From the NCBI RefSeq assembly GCF_030269925.1, contig NC_085128.1, positions 3,164,501 to 3,228,500 of the forward strand: 64,000 bases of DNA, in the 5' to 3' direction. A model generated the notes under the pieces. It was not told the DNA's origin. It saw only the letters and a list, made by a program, of their open reading frames with translations, and made no database searches. The position numbers and the translations under genes were made by a program. Source of the stretch: Bombyx mori. Lineage: Eukaryota; Arthropoda; Insecta; Lepidoptera; Bombycidae. Every line of letters starts with the position of its first letter. Positions within the stretch are counted from its first letter, which is position 1. Positions 46,401 to 58,400 of the stretch are shown in pieces.

Positions 46401-49400
46401 CTGTCGCCCATTGGCTTCAGCAATGCCAGAGGCAGAGCCAAGCCGCTGCCTACCGTTAAGTACTCTCCACAAGCCTCGTTTGAAGAAGGATATGTTATAG
46501 CATTTCAAGAGGAATGACTAACAATCAATATGTGAATGATAAAAAATGAATTCGAACATCCTTCGAGTTGTTTTTACTACAAGTTGTATTTTTTATTACA
46601 AAAAATAATAATGAGAAACAACATTGTAAATGATATTATACATATAATACAAACCGTAATATGGCAACATCTATCTTTGATCTGGCATCATTCTAAAGCA
46701 TGTTTTCAAAATTCGGTGTCTTTACATACATTATATGCATGCTTTTTTTATTGCCTATGTAGGCAGACGAGCATACGGCCCACCTGATGGTGAGTGGTTA
46801 CCATCGCCCATGGACGTCAGCAATGCCAGGGGCAGAGCCAAGCCGCTGCCTACCGTTTAACACTCTCCAGATCTTCAGCAAATCGAACTCCAATAACTGA
46901 GGATTAGAAAGACAAAATTCCTCACCCCGAGACCGAATATGACTGTAGATATACCGCCGCCAATGAAACCCTCCCAGGTCTTCTTGGGGCTCAGTTTGAT
47001 GAGCGGAGTCTTGCCGAAGAAGAAGCCGAATACGTAGGCCATGACGTCATTGCAGATGATCATCGACACCGGCACTATGAACCAGATCAGACCTGAGAAC
47101 AAGTAATATAACTTGAAATATGAAAAACCTTCTTTTACTGGTGGTAGGACCTCTTGTGAGTCCGCACGGGTAGGTACCACCACCCCGCCTACTTCAACCG
47201 TGAAACTGTAATGCGTTTCGGTTTGAAGGGCGGGGCAACCGTTGTAACTATACTTCCGACCTTAGATATTATATCTCAAGGTGGGTGACGCATTTACGTT
47301 GTAGATGTCTATGGGCTCCAGTAACTACTTAACACCAGGTGGGCTGTGAGCTCGTTCATCCATCTAAGCAATAAAAAAAAACCATTAGAACAGATCTAAG
47401 ATCATCTCTTTTTCTTCTAGATACATTTTCCCAGTTTAGTAAGATCGTTGTGGCAGAAAAATGAAATTAGCAATGTTTATTTTCAGTAATCACTAGAAGT
47501 AGTAGTGGGTATTTCAAAGCCCTCACCACCTCCCACTCTACTACTACTACTATTGCTGCTGCTGCTCTGGGAAGCAGTCGTGGGCTTTTGCTTCAACATT
47601 GGGCTTGTAGTGTTTTGGACGCCTATAACCATTTAACGCCAAGTGAACTCGTTCACACACACGTACTGACAATAAAACAAACCCGATAACAATCTATCCG
47701 GATGTTTATGCGAAGATATTGCAACCAAATTACTCCGAGCTACTTACTAAAAGTTCACGTTTCGTAATAATAGCAACTAGTGGTCCCGTAGTAGTCGAAA
47801 TTCGACTATAATGAATTGAAATTATAAGTTTAAAACATTATTATAGGTTCTGTTGTCAAAGACCAAATACTTCTATAATCACAGATTTCGCCAAGACTAC
47901 ACTATAGACAAATAATATTAATCTATTCTCAATTTCACCACACACTTTAAGCAATAACAAAAGTTCGACAATAAACAAAACAGTACATATGCGTGTATGT
48001 GTCAAATACATGGGTAGTGCGTGTAATGTTGTGTTTATTGATTTAATGTATTTTTTGTGCATTATGTAAAAAAAAATATATCATTGTGCACTCCTTCTCT
48101 ATATTCTCTATAAGTGTGGGACATTTCATACTCCTCCGTCCGCGCAATTTTTGTAAAAAGGGATACAAAGTTTTTGCTTCACGTATTAATAATCACCTTA
48201 TTATCTTGGCTAGCTCTCGCTCTGTTTAGTGATGGCGAGCGTTGAAGCTGCGGTGTATTTATTAGCCGTCATACCTATTTTAGCCATGAAAAATTCTGCA
48301 TTCTGCTTTGAGAGTTTTGTTCAAAGGAACGCGGAAAGCAAATTCAATAGTATTATAGAAAATGTGATAGCCTAAACGGATTCGCGGCTAAAGTGAAGTA
48401 TTTTTTTAATTAAAATCATTTATAATTTTTACTATTCTTATCTTTAGGATATAAACCGTTGACGTTCGTCCAGAAATTAGGCTAGCGTGACCCATCCATT
48501 ATCACACATGCGTTATATCATGAAAATTTCAGCAGTAGGTTCTACACTAGAGTTCTACAAAGCTTCGTTTTCCGGATAAATTCCGCAAATTCGAATTACC
48601 TCACGTGACCTGATTTCGTCGAAAGCGTTAACCCGTGCGCGTTGCTATTTTTGGAACATCGATAAATTTTCATATTCCTATATCAAGTATCACATCGACA
48701 CTTTCAAAGCTATGATAGATGAAAAATTTAACACTCATCGTTACATCTGATTTTTTGGGACGTCTCAAGGGGGCCGCAAGCACGTCATGATTATGGGATC
48801 CGGCAATCTTTAACACTAAGTTGTTTACCACCACGCTGGTTACCTGTTTATGCAATTAAATACATATTATTATTTAGCAAAAAAAATTGTGTTTTTGTTT
48901 ATTGCCCCTGTAGACAGACGACCCACCTGATGGTGAGTGGTTACCGTCGCCCATGGACTTCAGCAATGCCAGGGGCCAAGCCGCTGCCTACCTTTAAATA
49001 CTCTCCAGAAGCCTCGTTTGAAGAAAGAAATGACATAGCGCTCGGAAAACACCGTGGAGGGGAGTCATAAGTCGATTTTTTTTATCATATCTACTAACTA
49101 ATACATACTTCAACATTGTTCAATTAGCATAGCGTGCATATAATAACTAGCGGCCCGCCTAGCAATTACCGCGAGCTCTCTTCGTTTCGTAACTTCAACA
49201 TTAACTAAATTATGTATGTAGGGTAAAGCCGAGATAGATGCCCCACTTTTTGAAATAGTCATGTAATTTTGAAAATATTAATTTTATACGAATAATTTCT
49301 ATTAATTTAGTTAGCTCAATCCTTTATGTTTAATTAGTATAATTTTTCTTTAACCTATCAAATACAGATTTTGTAGAAATTCGTTTTTCGTAGAACCTTT

Positions 49401-52400
49401 TTTTGGAGGATAGGTGCCTACCTGTATGGATAGTTGCCCCACCAAGAAAATACTGAGTAGGATAGATGCCTGCAGTGCAGGATAGATGCCCTTTATATCG
49501 TGTAAACGAAAAAACCAAACCAAATATTAAGAAGTTCTATTCCTAACAGAGCAATAATTGTCTCCAAGAAACATAGGTCATAATAATAAAAAATATTTTG
49601 TATTTTTTAAGTCTTTGAATGTTTATAATTAAAAGATAATTGTCATATCACACAAATGATCATAATTAAATTTTTAAAGCGTTAAGTAAGCGTAAGCTAA
49701 GTTACAATTTTTTTAGTTTCAACATGCATTATCCTATTTTTTTATTCAATTAAATTTTACAAATATTTATTCAACAAAAATATAAACTCTTAATTGTTTA
49801 TAAAATATTCACATTAAGTGTCAATGTGTACATTGCAAAATCGTATTTTTTTTATATTAAATTAACACAATAAAGGTATCTTTATTATTTTGTCCAATTG
49901 AAGTTAACTGGATAGTGCTTTAAATTTTTCACATCTTCTACATCATTTCTGAAAAACACGTTTCATGTAGCTAGTTCTGAAACACTAAAGATTGAATCCA
50001 GTCTGATTGCGACTTCGTATTTTTATAGTTTTCAAAACATTCAATGCAGATATTATTACATGCGTTTTAGGTTTATCCCTTAGATTTCTTTAGGGGCAAA
50101 TCTATTGTTTTATTTCCTTTCATTTTATAGTCATCTTCGCTTCTTGAACTGTAAATCAGTTGTTTGTGTTTTATGTTTTCGTGGCATATTTCAGCTATAT
50201 TCTGAAATGGTAGAGTATGGAGGGATAGATGCCTCTAAAGGCACCTATACCCCAAAAAATCAGGGCAACTATCCTTTGTGATAAGGATAGATGCCCAAAT
50301 TTTTTGTAAATAAATTATAAACTTAATAGCATTTATTTACACCTAGATGCAGACTCAATGAACCAATATATTCACGTAGTAAAAAATATAATGGAATTTT
50401 ACACTAATTATAAAGTTATACCACGCTAAATACTAACCTTTCAATCTTTTACGTGTTCGTGAAATTCCGCGCGGAGAAAATTACATGCACGAGGAAAACA
50501 CTTCGTCACCACGCGATTTTCAAATGGTAGATAAGGTATAGGGTGACTGTGGTTCCTACTTATTAAATTCATTTTTTGTCATGAGTGCGGGAAGTTAGGT
50601 TTTTAGAACATGAGGCATCTATCCCGCTGCGGCATCTATCCAGGTTTTACCCTACACGTTTGTGATACAGCATCGTTGCACTTTTTTTTATTTATTTTTT
50701 TATTGAATAGACTAGCTGACCCGGCAGTGTTCGTAGTGCCTCAATCGATAAATAAAACACTTAAGCTTTTGTATAAAATAAACTTAAAACAAACAAAAGG
50801 AATCCGTCCGACGGGGGACACATCAAAGGAAAAACAAAATTATTTGTTTTTATTTAATTCCGAGTATTTTCATATTTTTTCACCTTTTAAACCTTCTCTG
50901 GACTTCCACGAATAATTCGAGACCAAAATTAGCCAAACCGGTCCAGCCGTTCTCGAGTTTTAGCGAGACTAACGAACAGCAATTCATTTTTATATATATA
51001 GATAGGTGGACGAGCTCACAGCCCACCTGGTGTTAAATGGTTACCGGAGCCCATAGACATCTACAACGTAAATGCCGCCACCCACCTTTGAGATATGAGT
51101 TCTAACGTCTCAGTATAGCTACAACGGCTGCCTTTCAAACCTTTCAAACCGAAACGCATTACTGCTTCAGGGCTGAAATATTTAGGGCGGTGGTACCTAC
51201 CCGTGCGGACTCATAATACGTCCTACCAACAGTAATAAGCTTGCACTAGCTTGTAATGCAGTCTGTTGCTTTGTTACGTTATATATGCATTAATTGTTTT
51301 GTAAAATCAAAACTGAACCAAACACGCGAATCAACATTATTACGAGCATCGTTTGAGCACAGAGCATTCAAACATGCGAACATATTAGATATTAATTCAA
51401 CCGCTTTTTTGTTGATTTTTTGTAGTTGATTACTTTGGAAAACGTCTTTTTGGCCAATGTATCAATGTAAGATCAAGACATAGTTTTTATTACCCTGAAT
51501 GATCCGAAGAGATCACGGCCTACTCAGTACTAAAGGGTTACAAGAACCAATGATTATTAATGACGAGGCCGTCATTATTATTAAAAAGGGCTATTCCACT
51601 CTTCCAAATCAGCCCATATGAGTGCTTACAAATCGGCAGTACCGGTACCATCTCTTGCGGGCTCACACTTCACGAGAATCGACCGAATTATAAATCAAAC
51701 ACATAGCATACACACAATTTAGAAAAGATTAAAATATTTGTAACCTAAACAAAGGATCAAAATTGTTCAGCTGTTTTAACATCCAGAAGCCAAATACTAC
51801 TAATAATAAACTTGCCATGAAACAACGCGTACCTACCAGCCATTGTTCGCTGTATAGACCGTTATACATATTATTATGACGCTGACTTCGCGATGATGAT
51901 ATAAAATTTAGAGATATAAAGCTAGAGACGGCTTCGTCATAATGACTTGGTCGTTTCTCGCTCAATTAGCGATAGTCAAACATTTGGATTGTGCCTAAAA
52001 AATAAAAGATTAGCCGGCCTCAACAAAATTAACGTAAAAATGTATTGACACATTACCTATCGTAAATTGTTATTTCTAGTACTATATCAGAGAAGTTGAG
52101 TTATTAAATATAATAATTTAATAATAACCTAACAGCATTTTTTTATTTCTTGCTTAGATGGGTGGACGAGCTCATAGCTCACCTGGTGTTAAGTGGTTAC
52201 TGGAGCCCATAGACATCTACAACGTAAATGCGCCACCCACCTTGAGATACAAGTCCTACGATCTCAGTATAGTTACAACGTCTGCCACACCCTTCAAACC
52301 GAAACGCATTACTGCTTCGCGGCAGAAATAGGCAGGGTGGTGGTACCTACCCGTGCGGACTCACAAGAGGACCTAAATTTGAGTTTTCCATATTTAAAAT

Positions 52401-55400
52401 CAATCGGTTGAATGATTTGCAAACTCGCTAAAGGAAAACAAACGAGTCGGTGCACATATTGAAATGTTTATTTAAACAAAAAGACACAGACTATTATTTA
52501 CTACAAAAATTTAGCAAATCCATGAATATGTTTGTACGTTTTTTGAGGAAATTTTAACAGAGGTTTATTTGTTCTAGAAAATTCGTGTTGTTAGGATAAA
52601 CTAGAATATTCTTTACGGAGCACACGAAACAAAACCTCTTTAAGATTAGTGTGTTCTCCTTTTTTATGATTTTGAAATTGTTCATCAGTATCTAATTTTC
52701 CTTTACGCTCTGAAAGTTTTATCTTAAAAAACAAAAACTTTAACTCATCTATCCTTTAAAGTATTTCATATTCTTATTTATTTAAGCTCTATATGTTAAT
52801 CATACCTAATTAATTACTGATAAAAACTTTATAATTATTCAATAAAATATTTACACATGACATGTAAATTGTTTATAGATTCGATTAATTTCAAATAATT
52901 GATTAAAATTTATACTATAAAAATGAAGAACCAAACACACAAAAAAAACTGTATAATCAGAAATATGTATTAAGGCGACTTTCAAACTGCAAACACAGCT
53001 TCTAATGTCGAGATATCACGCATTAAAAATCTATTTTCTATAAACCAAAATGTATACGCAACGTATAAACAGCATTGAGATACTACTACTACGTAAATAT
53101 AATTCAATGATAAACAGCGTACATACGTATATTGTGTAGTGGAAACCCGGCCTTATTTCCAGTCGACCTACATACGCACTTTGAAAGGTTTCCCGACGGG
53201 GACATTGTAGAGTTGACAACAATACAAGCTGACGGAATGATTTTATCACAACTGCGCTATTCGTTACGTGCGTAATTTAATTAAAATATTAATAGATTTA
53301 TGATAAATAAGACGTTGCTTTCGCCATCAATAAATTGACATAGCAAATTCTATTTATTACAAGTTAATTCTTTTATTAGATAACTAGCTGACCCGGCAGA
53401 CTTCGTAGTGCCTCAATCGATAAATAAAATACCTAAACTTTTGTATAAAATAAACTTAAAGGAATCCGTCCGACGGGGGACACATCATGGGAAAAACAAA
53501 ATTGTTATTTTTATTTAATTCCGAGCATTTTCATATTATTTATCTACATTTTAAACCTTCTCTGGACTTCCACAGATAATTCAAGACCAAAACTAGCCAA
53601 ATCGGTCCAGCCGTTCTCGAGTTTTGGCGAGACTAATGAACAGCAATTCATTTTTATACAGTCGTGGTCAACTAATTAGGGACATTTAAGATAGAGAAGA
53701 GCTATAACCGGTTATGTACATTTAAATATAAAACCCTATTGATTTCTCAGCACCTATTATTTGGATAATGTGATCCGATTATTATGCTATAAATGGCTGT
53801 AAATAAAAGATTTAATAAATAGAAAAAGTATTTAATATCAAAGATTAAACATGTATTAAATATTAAGGTACAATTCTGTAGTGGACATTTAATTAAGGAC
53901 AGTAAAGTATAATGAAAAATACAGTTACACAAAACTTATAATCTTCAGTGTTATAATATCTTTAACAGCTCCATTTTATTACGTGTAAAATCAGTACCCA
54001 GTAGCAAAACCTTTGTTAGTAATTACCGCTTGACACCGATGTGGCATAGACATTATCAGTTTCTGACATGTTTCGACAGGAATGTGTGCCCATGCTTCAC
54101 AAAAAGCTTCATGAAGTTCATCCAAATTTGTATTACGATAAGTGGCAACTTTTTTCTTGATTTCGTGCCAAAGGTGCTCAATTGGGTTGAGGTCCGGGCT
54201 ATTCGCTGGCCAATCTAGCACCGATACAAACTGACTGGTAAGAAACGATTTGACTGAATGGGCGGTATGTTTCGGGTCGTTATCCTGCTGAAACGTCCAT
54301 ATAATAGGGAGATGCTCCTCAGCATAGGGAAGCATAGTTTCATCCAATATTGCCTTGTATTGATGTTGGTCTAAGTTACCCTGAACTTTCCTCACAGGCC
54401 CCACTCCACGTCCAGAAAATGAACCCCATATTTTAATGTTTCCACCGCCATGTTTCACCTGTTTTTTGTGAATCTTGGATTCATTTCCGCTTTTACAGGA
54501 CGCCGTACATATTGTCTTCCATCTCAAGAAATCAAATTAACCTTGGTCTCGTCAGAGAAAAGTACATGTTGCCATTGGGCGTAGGTCCAATGTCCATATT
54601 TACGTGCAAATGCCAAACGAGCATTTCTATGTTGTTTCTTCAACAACGGTACTTTGCGAGCCACTCTTCCGAACAACCCTGCTTCTACCAAACGTCGTCG
54701 AACGGTCCTCGCAGATACACCGGCTCTTTCGTTGGCCCCAAACACTTCATGTTTAATTAAAAAAGAGCCTAGAAACGGATCTTTCTTAGCTAACCTGGTT
54801 ATCATTCTATCTTCTTGTGGAGTCGTTTTTCTCGATCTTTTTGTTCTGGACACATTTAAAGCTGTGTTATAGCGCTTGAAATGTTGCACTGCATTGCATA
54901 CCATAGTTTTTGGACAATTTAAATGTTGTGCTATCCTTCGGTATGACCAACCACGCTCGATAAACTTTTATTTTTAACGATAACGATAATTTTTCGTAGT
55001 GTTGGATCGCAAGTTTTATTTTTGGCCATTTTTCTTCAAAATTCTCAAAACTTAAAATAAAAAATCTGGATTGCCGCCAAAACGACCACTAAACAATAAG
55101 AAAAGAAACAAAAAAGTATTAAAATTCCAATTTTGAAATAAGAACGCAATACCCCAGTGTCCCTAATTAAATGGCCAGCGAGCATTCTTTGAACCAATAG
55201 CACTATGATATTGTATCAGCTATACTGTAAAGAGGTTTAATGTTTAAGAAGTTGTTATTGTTTGTATAATCGCGCACATAAATGACTAATTACACTTACA
55301 TGTAAAAGATATGGAATATTGCTAAGACTCGTTGGAAAATAAAAAAAATATTCATAATTTGGCTTAACTAGAGATTGTCCCTAATTAGTTGGCCACGACT

Positions 55401-58400
55401 GTATATATAGATAGAAGATAGATGTGCAGTTACTGATTGCCATGTCCACTAAGATTCCTCATCAGAATATGTGTTTAAATGTAGCTTAAATATACATTTC
55501 TTGATTCGTGTGTTTAGGGTGAATCATGACATAAGAGAAAATTCCAACATGAGGACGTTATACGTAGTTATGCGGATTAATTTTCAGTTTTAAAACTACA
55601 GTAATAGCATTCATTCTTGCCTGTATCCGCCACCAGCCGCCGTCACGAGAACATCTTTTCTTTGCTGTTGTTTATACAATCGAGTCGATAAGCTCACAGT
55701 GTTTTACGCAGTTCCCAAAATGAATGGAGTGGAAATGTCGATGCCGGTTTTTTATTATTGGTATTTCCAGAGAAAACTGCAGTCTTTTTAGGTCTATATA
55801 CGAAGTAAAAGCAGTATTGAGAGAACGGGCAGCAGTTAAATTTTTTAATAATTATTGATCGCATTTGGCTGACTGTCCGGTCTTCTAGTCACGGGTGCAC
55901 AGAAATAAAAAAATAAGTGAGTGGGTATAGCTACGCTCAAATAGAAAAAAACGATAAGAAATCTAAGATAAGTACTCTTGCTTAATATTATTATGCAATG
56001 TATACAAGTCCCGAATAACAATATTTGGACTGTCAATCTACCAGCCAGAGCACGCACTCTAAGATCTTCCCTTTGTCCTCCACCAAACGAGTATATTTAA
56101 TCTGAGTAGGAACCTATTTGGCCTCACGGGGGAAAGTCCTCAATGGTGACAAACGGTCCGAAAATTTACGCCTTACAAACGTGGCTCAAATATATTTTTT
56201 ATAATTACAATATGCACGACGAGTATTTTCTGACTCTCTCTGACGAGCTGACGTATTTTCCGTGAATTCAATACATTGGTAGAAACACTAATATCAATAT
56301 TGTCGTTTCGGAATTAATATTATTCGTGGTTTATAAATTTTATCAATTAAGGGTTAACCGCATACGTCCGCTTGTCGATGGATACGGTAATAATAATTTA
56401 ATTTAATATTGAGAAATATTTTTTACACGCTTTCATTAGCTGGGTGTGTATGTTTGTATTTGACAAGAATCAGTATATTTACAAAAATATTATAAAATCG
56501 CTCCAAAGAACTGAGATTTTTTTTTTTTTTTAAATGAATAAAATTAAAAAGTTATTTTTTTCGGTTTGCCATTTAAACTACATATATTTTTTTCAAATCT
56601 ATAATCTATAATAATATTATAAAGAGGAAAGATTTGTTTGTTTGTTTGTTTCGAATAGGCTCCGAAACTACTGGACCGATTTGAAAAATTATTTTTCCAT
56701 TAGAAGCCGACATTGTCCCTGACGAACATAGGCTACTTTTAAAAAAAAATATATTTTTTTTTTGTTTCATGTGTGTTTTAATGTTTCCGAAGCGAAGCGA
56801 GGGCGGGTCGCTAGTGTAATTATAAAATATTAATTAGTAAGTTAAAACTGTGTCAAACGTCCACGTTATTATGTTCTTCACTTGTATAAGTTTTTATTGT
56901 GCCACTTATAATTATTAAAAAACAATACAAACCAGTCACCAGTCACAGTTCAGTCAAACAGACTAGCCACAGACAAACTTATCGTAGTAATAAACAAAAA
57001 AAGAAAATATTATTTTTTGAAACGAAAATGTTAATATATGTACCTCCATAATATGACCTTTCATCTTTTTGTGAATAAATTGAATGGAACGTATATGGTG
57101 TCACCTTAACACTTCCGTTCGACCGGGTGCGAGGTTCAAGTGCATAGTCTTATTATACGAGTCTTACGTACAAGGTACATCATACATATCGATTGGCTGA
57201 ACGAGGTAATCCAATTCAATTGTTAATGCGATTCCACAGGTATTTAATGTTTTTTTTTTCTTTTCAACATACGATTTCTAGAACATTGACTTCAGTTATT
57301 TAATTGCAACCTTCTTGTTACCTTCGCTTCGAAATAGATAGGGTAGATGTTTATGCTTAAACATAGTATAAAACAAAGTCGCTTTCTCTGTCCCTATATC
57401 CCTATGTATGCTTAAATCTTTAAAACTACGCAACGGATTTTGATGCGGTTTTTTTTAATAGATAGAGTGATTGAAGAGGAAGGTTTATATGTATAAAAAC
57501 ATCCATTAAATAGTGGAGAAATCAATAATAAATTACAGTTTCCGAAGCGAAGCCAGGGCGGGTCGCTAGTGCTTAAATAAACAAAAGAACATAATTCAAT
57601 TCAACTTCGAAAATGGGGAATTTGTAATTTCAAAGGAACGAAATACAGTTGTATTTCTTATTTTTAAATACAGTTGTATTTCGTCTCGATACATCGCATC
57701 TTATGGTCATATTATTGCTTAAGACTACCATTGAGTCACGCGGTAACATTGTTCGTCCTTCACGCGTCTATGTTCTCAGGACAAAGTCGTGACATCTGTT
57801 TACGAATATCCATGGACTACGGTCTTCCAATTTTATTTGCTTTTAACGGCACGTCGACCCCCACACACTACCTATAGTCGAATTGGTATGATCTTTCTAG
57901 AGTACGGGACTTAATTAATCCTCGGTGTCGCTCCATTCTCTTAGACAATGTGTCCGGGAATCATGAGTTCTGCGGTATATTAGACGGTTCTTTTTTTTGT
58001 TTATTGCTTAGATGGGTGGACGAGCTCACAGCCCACCTGGTGTTAAGTGGTTACTGGAGCCCATAAACCTCTGCAATATAACTGCGCCACCCACTTTGAG
58101 ATATAAGTTCTAAGGTCTCAGTAAAGTTACAACGGCTGCCCCACCCTTCAGACCGAAACGCATTACTGCTTCACGGCAGAAATCGCGCGGACTCACAAGA
58201 GGTCCTACCACCAGTACCTTTTTCTACCTAAGCTGATGGTCTAGACTATAGAGAGACCATGTCAGTGTCACCGGGCTAGTAGGTGAGCTCACGGGGCTCA
58301 AACCTGACGACGTTGCTAACACGAACCCTAGCACGTGCTTCGCAGAATCTACCACCAGATCGGAAACGCGACCCACTGAGAAGATCCACTGTGTCTGTGG

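Larger units (their letters stand above)
53383..55415. repeat. Interspersed repeat starting CTAGCTGACCCGGCAG, interrupted by the Tc1-like element
   Basis: The left part is 53383-53658 and the right remnant is 55402-55415 (TATATATAGATAG). It is the same family as 50710-51000: both begin AACTAGCTGACCCGGCAG-like, share CCGTCCGACGGGGGACACATC and GGTCCAGCCGTTCTCGAG, and end TTCATTTTTATATATATAGA. The class is uncertain (a common lepidopteran retroposon or Helitron-like sequence). Confidence 0.8.

Noticed and set aside
51729..51965. 78-codon minus-strand ORF with a hydrophobic stretch
   Set aside because: Lies within the CdsA intron, no family match and no splice pair that would make it a CdsA exon.
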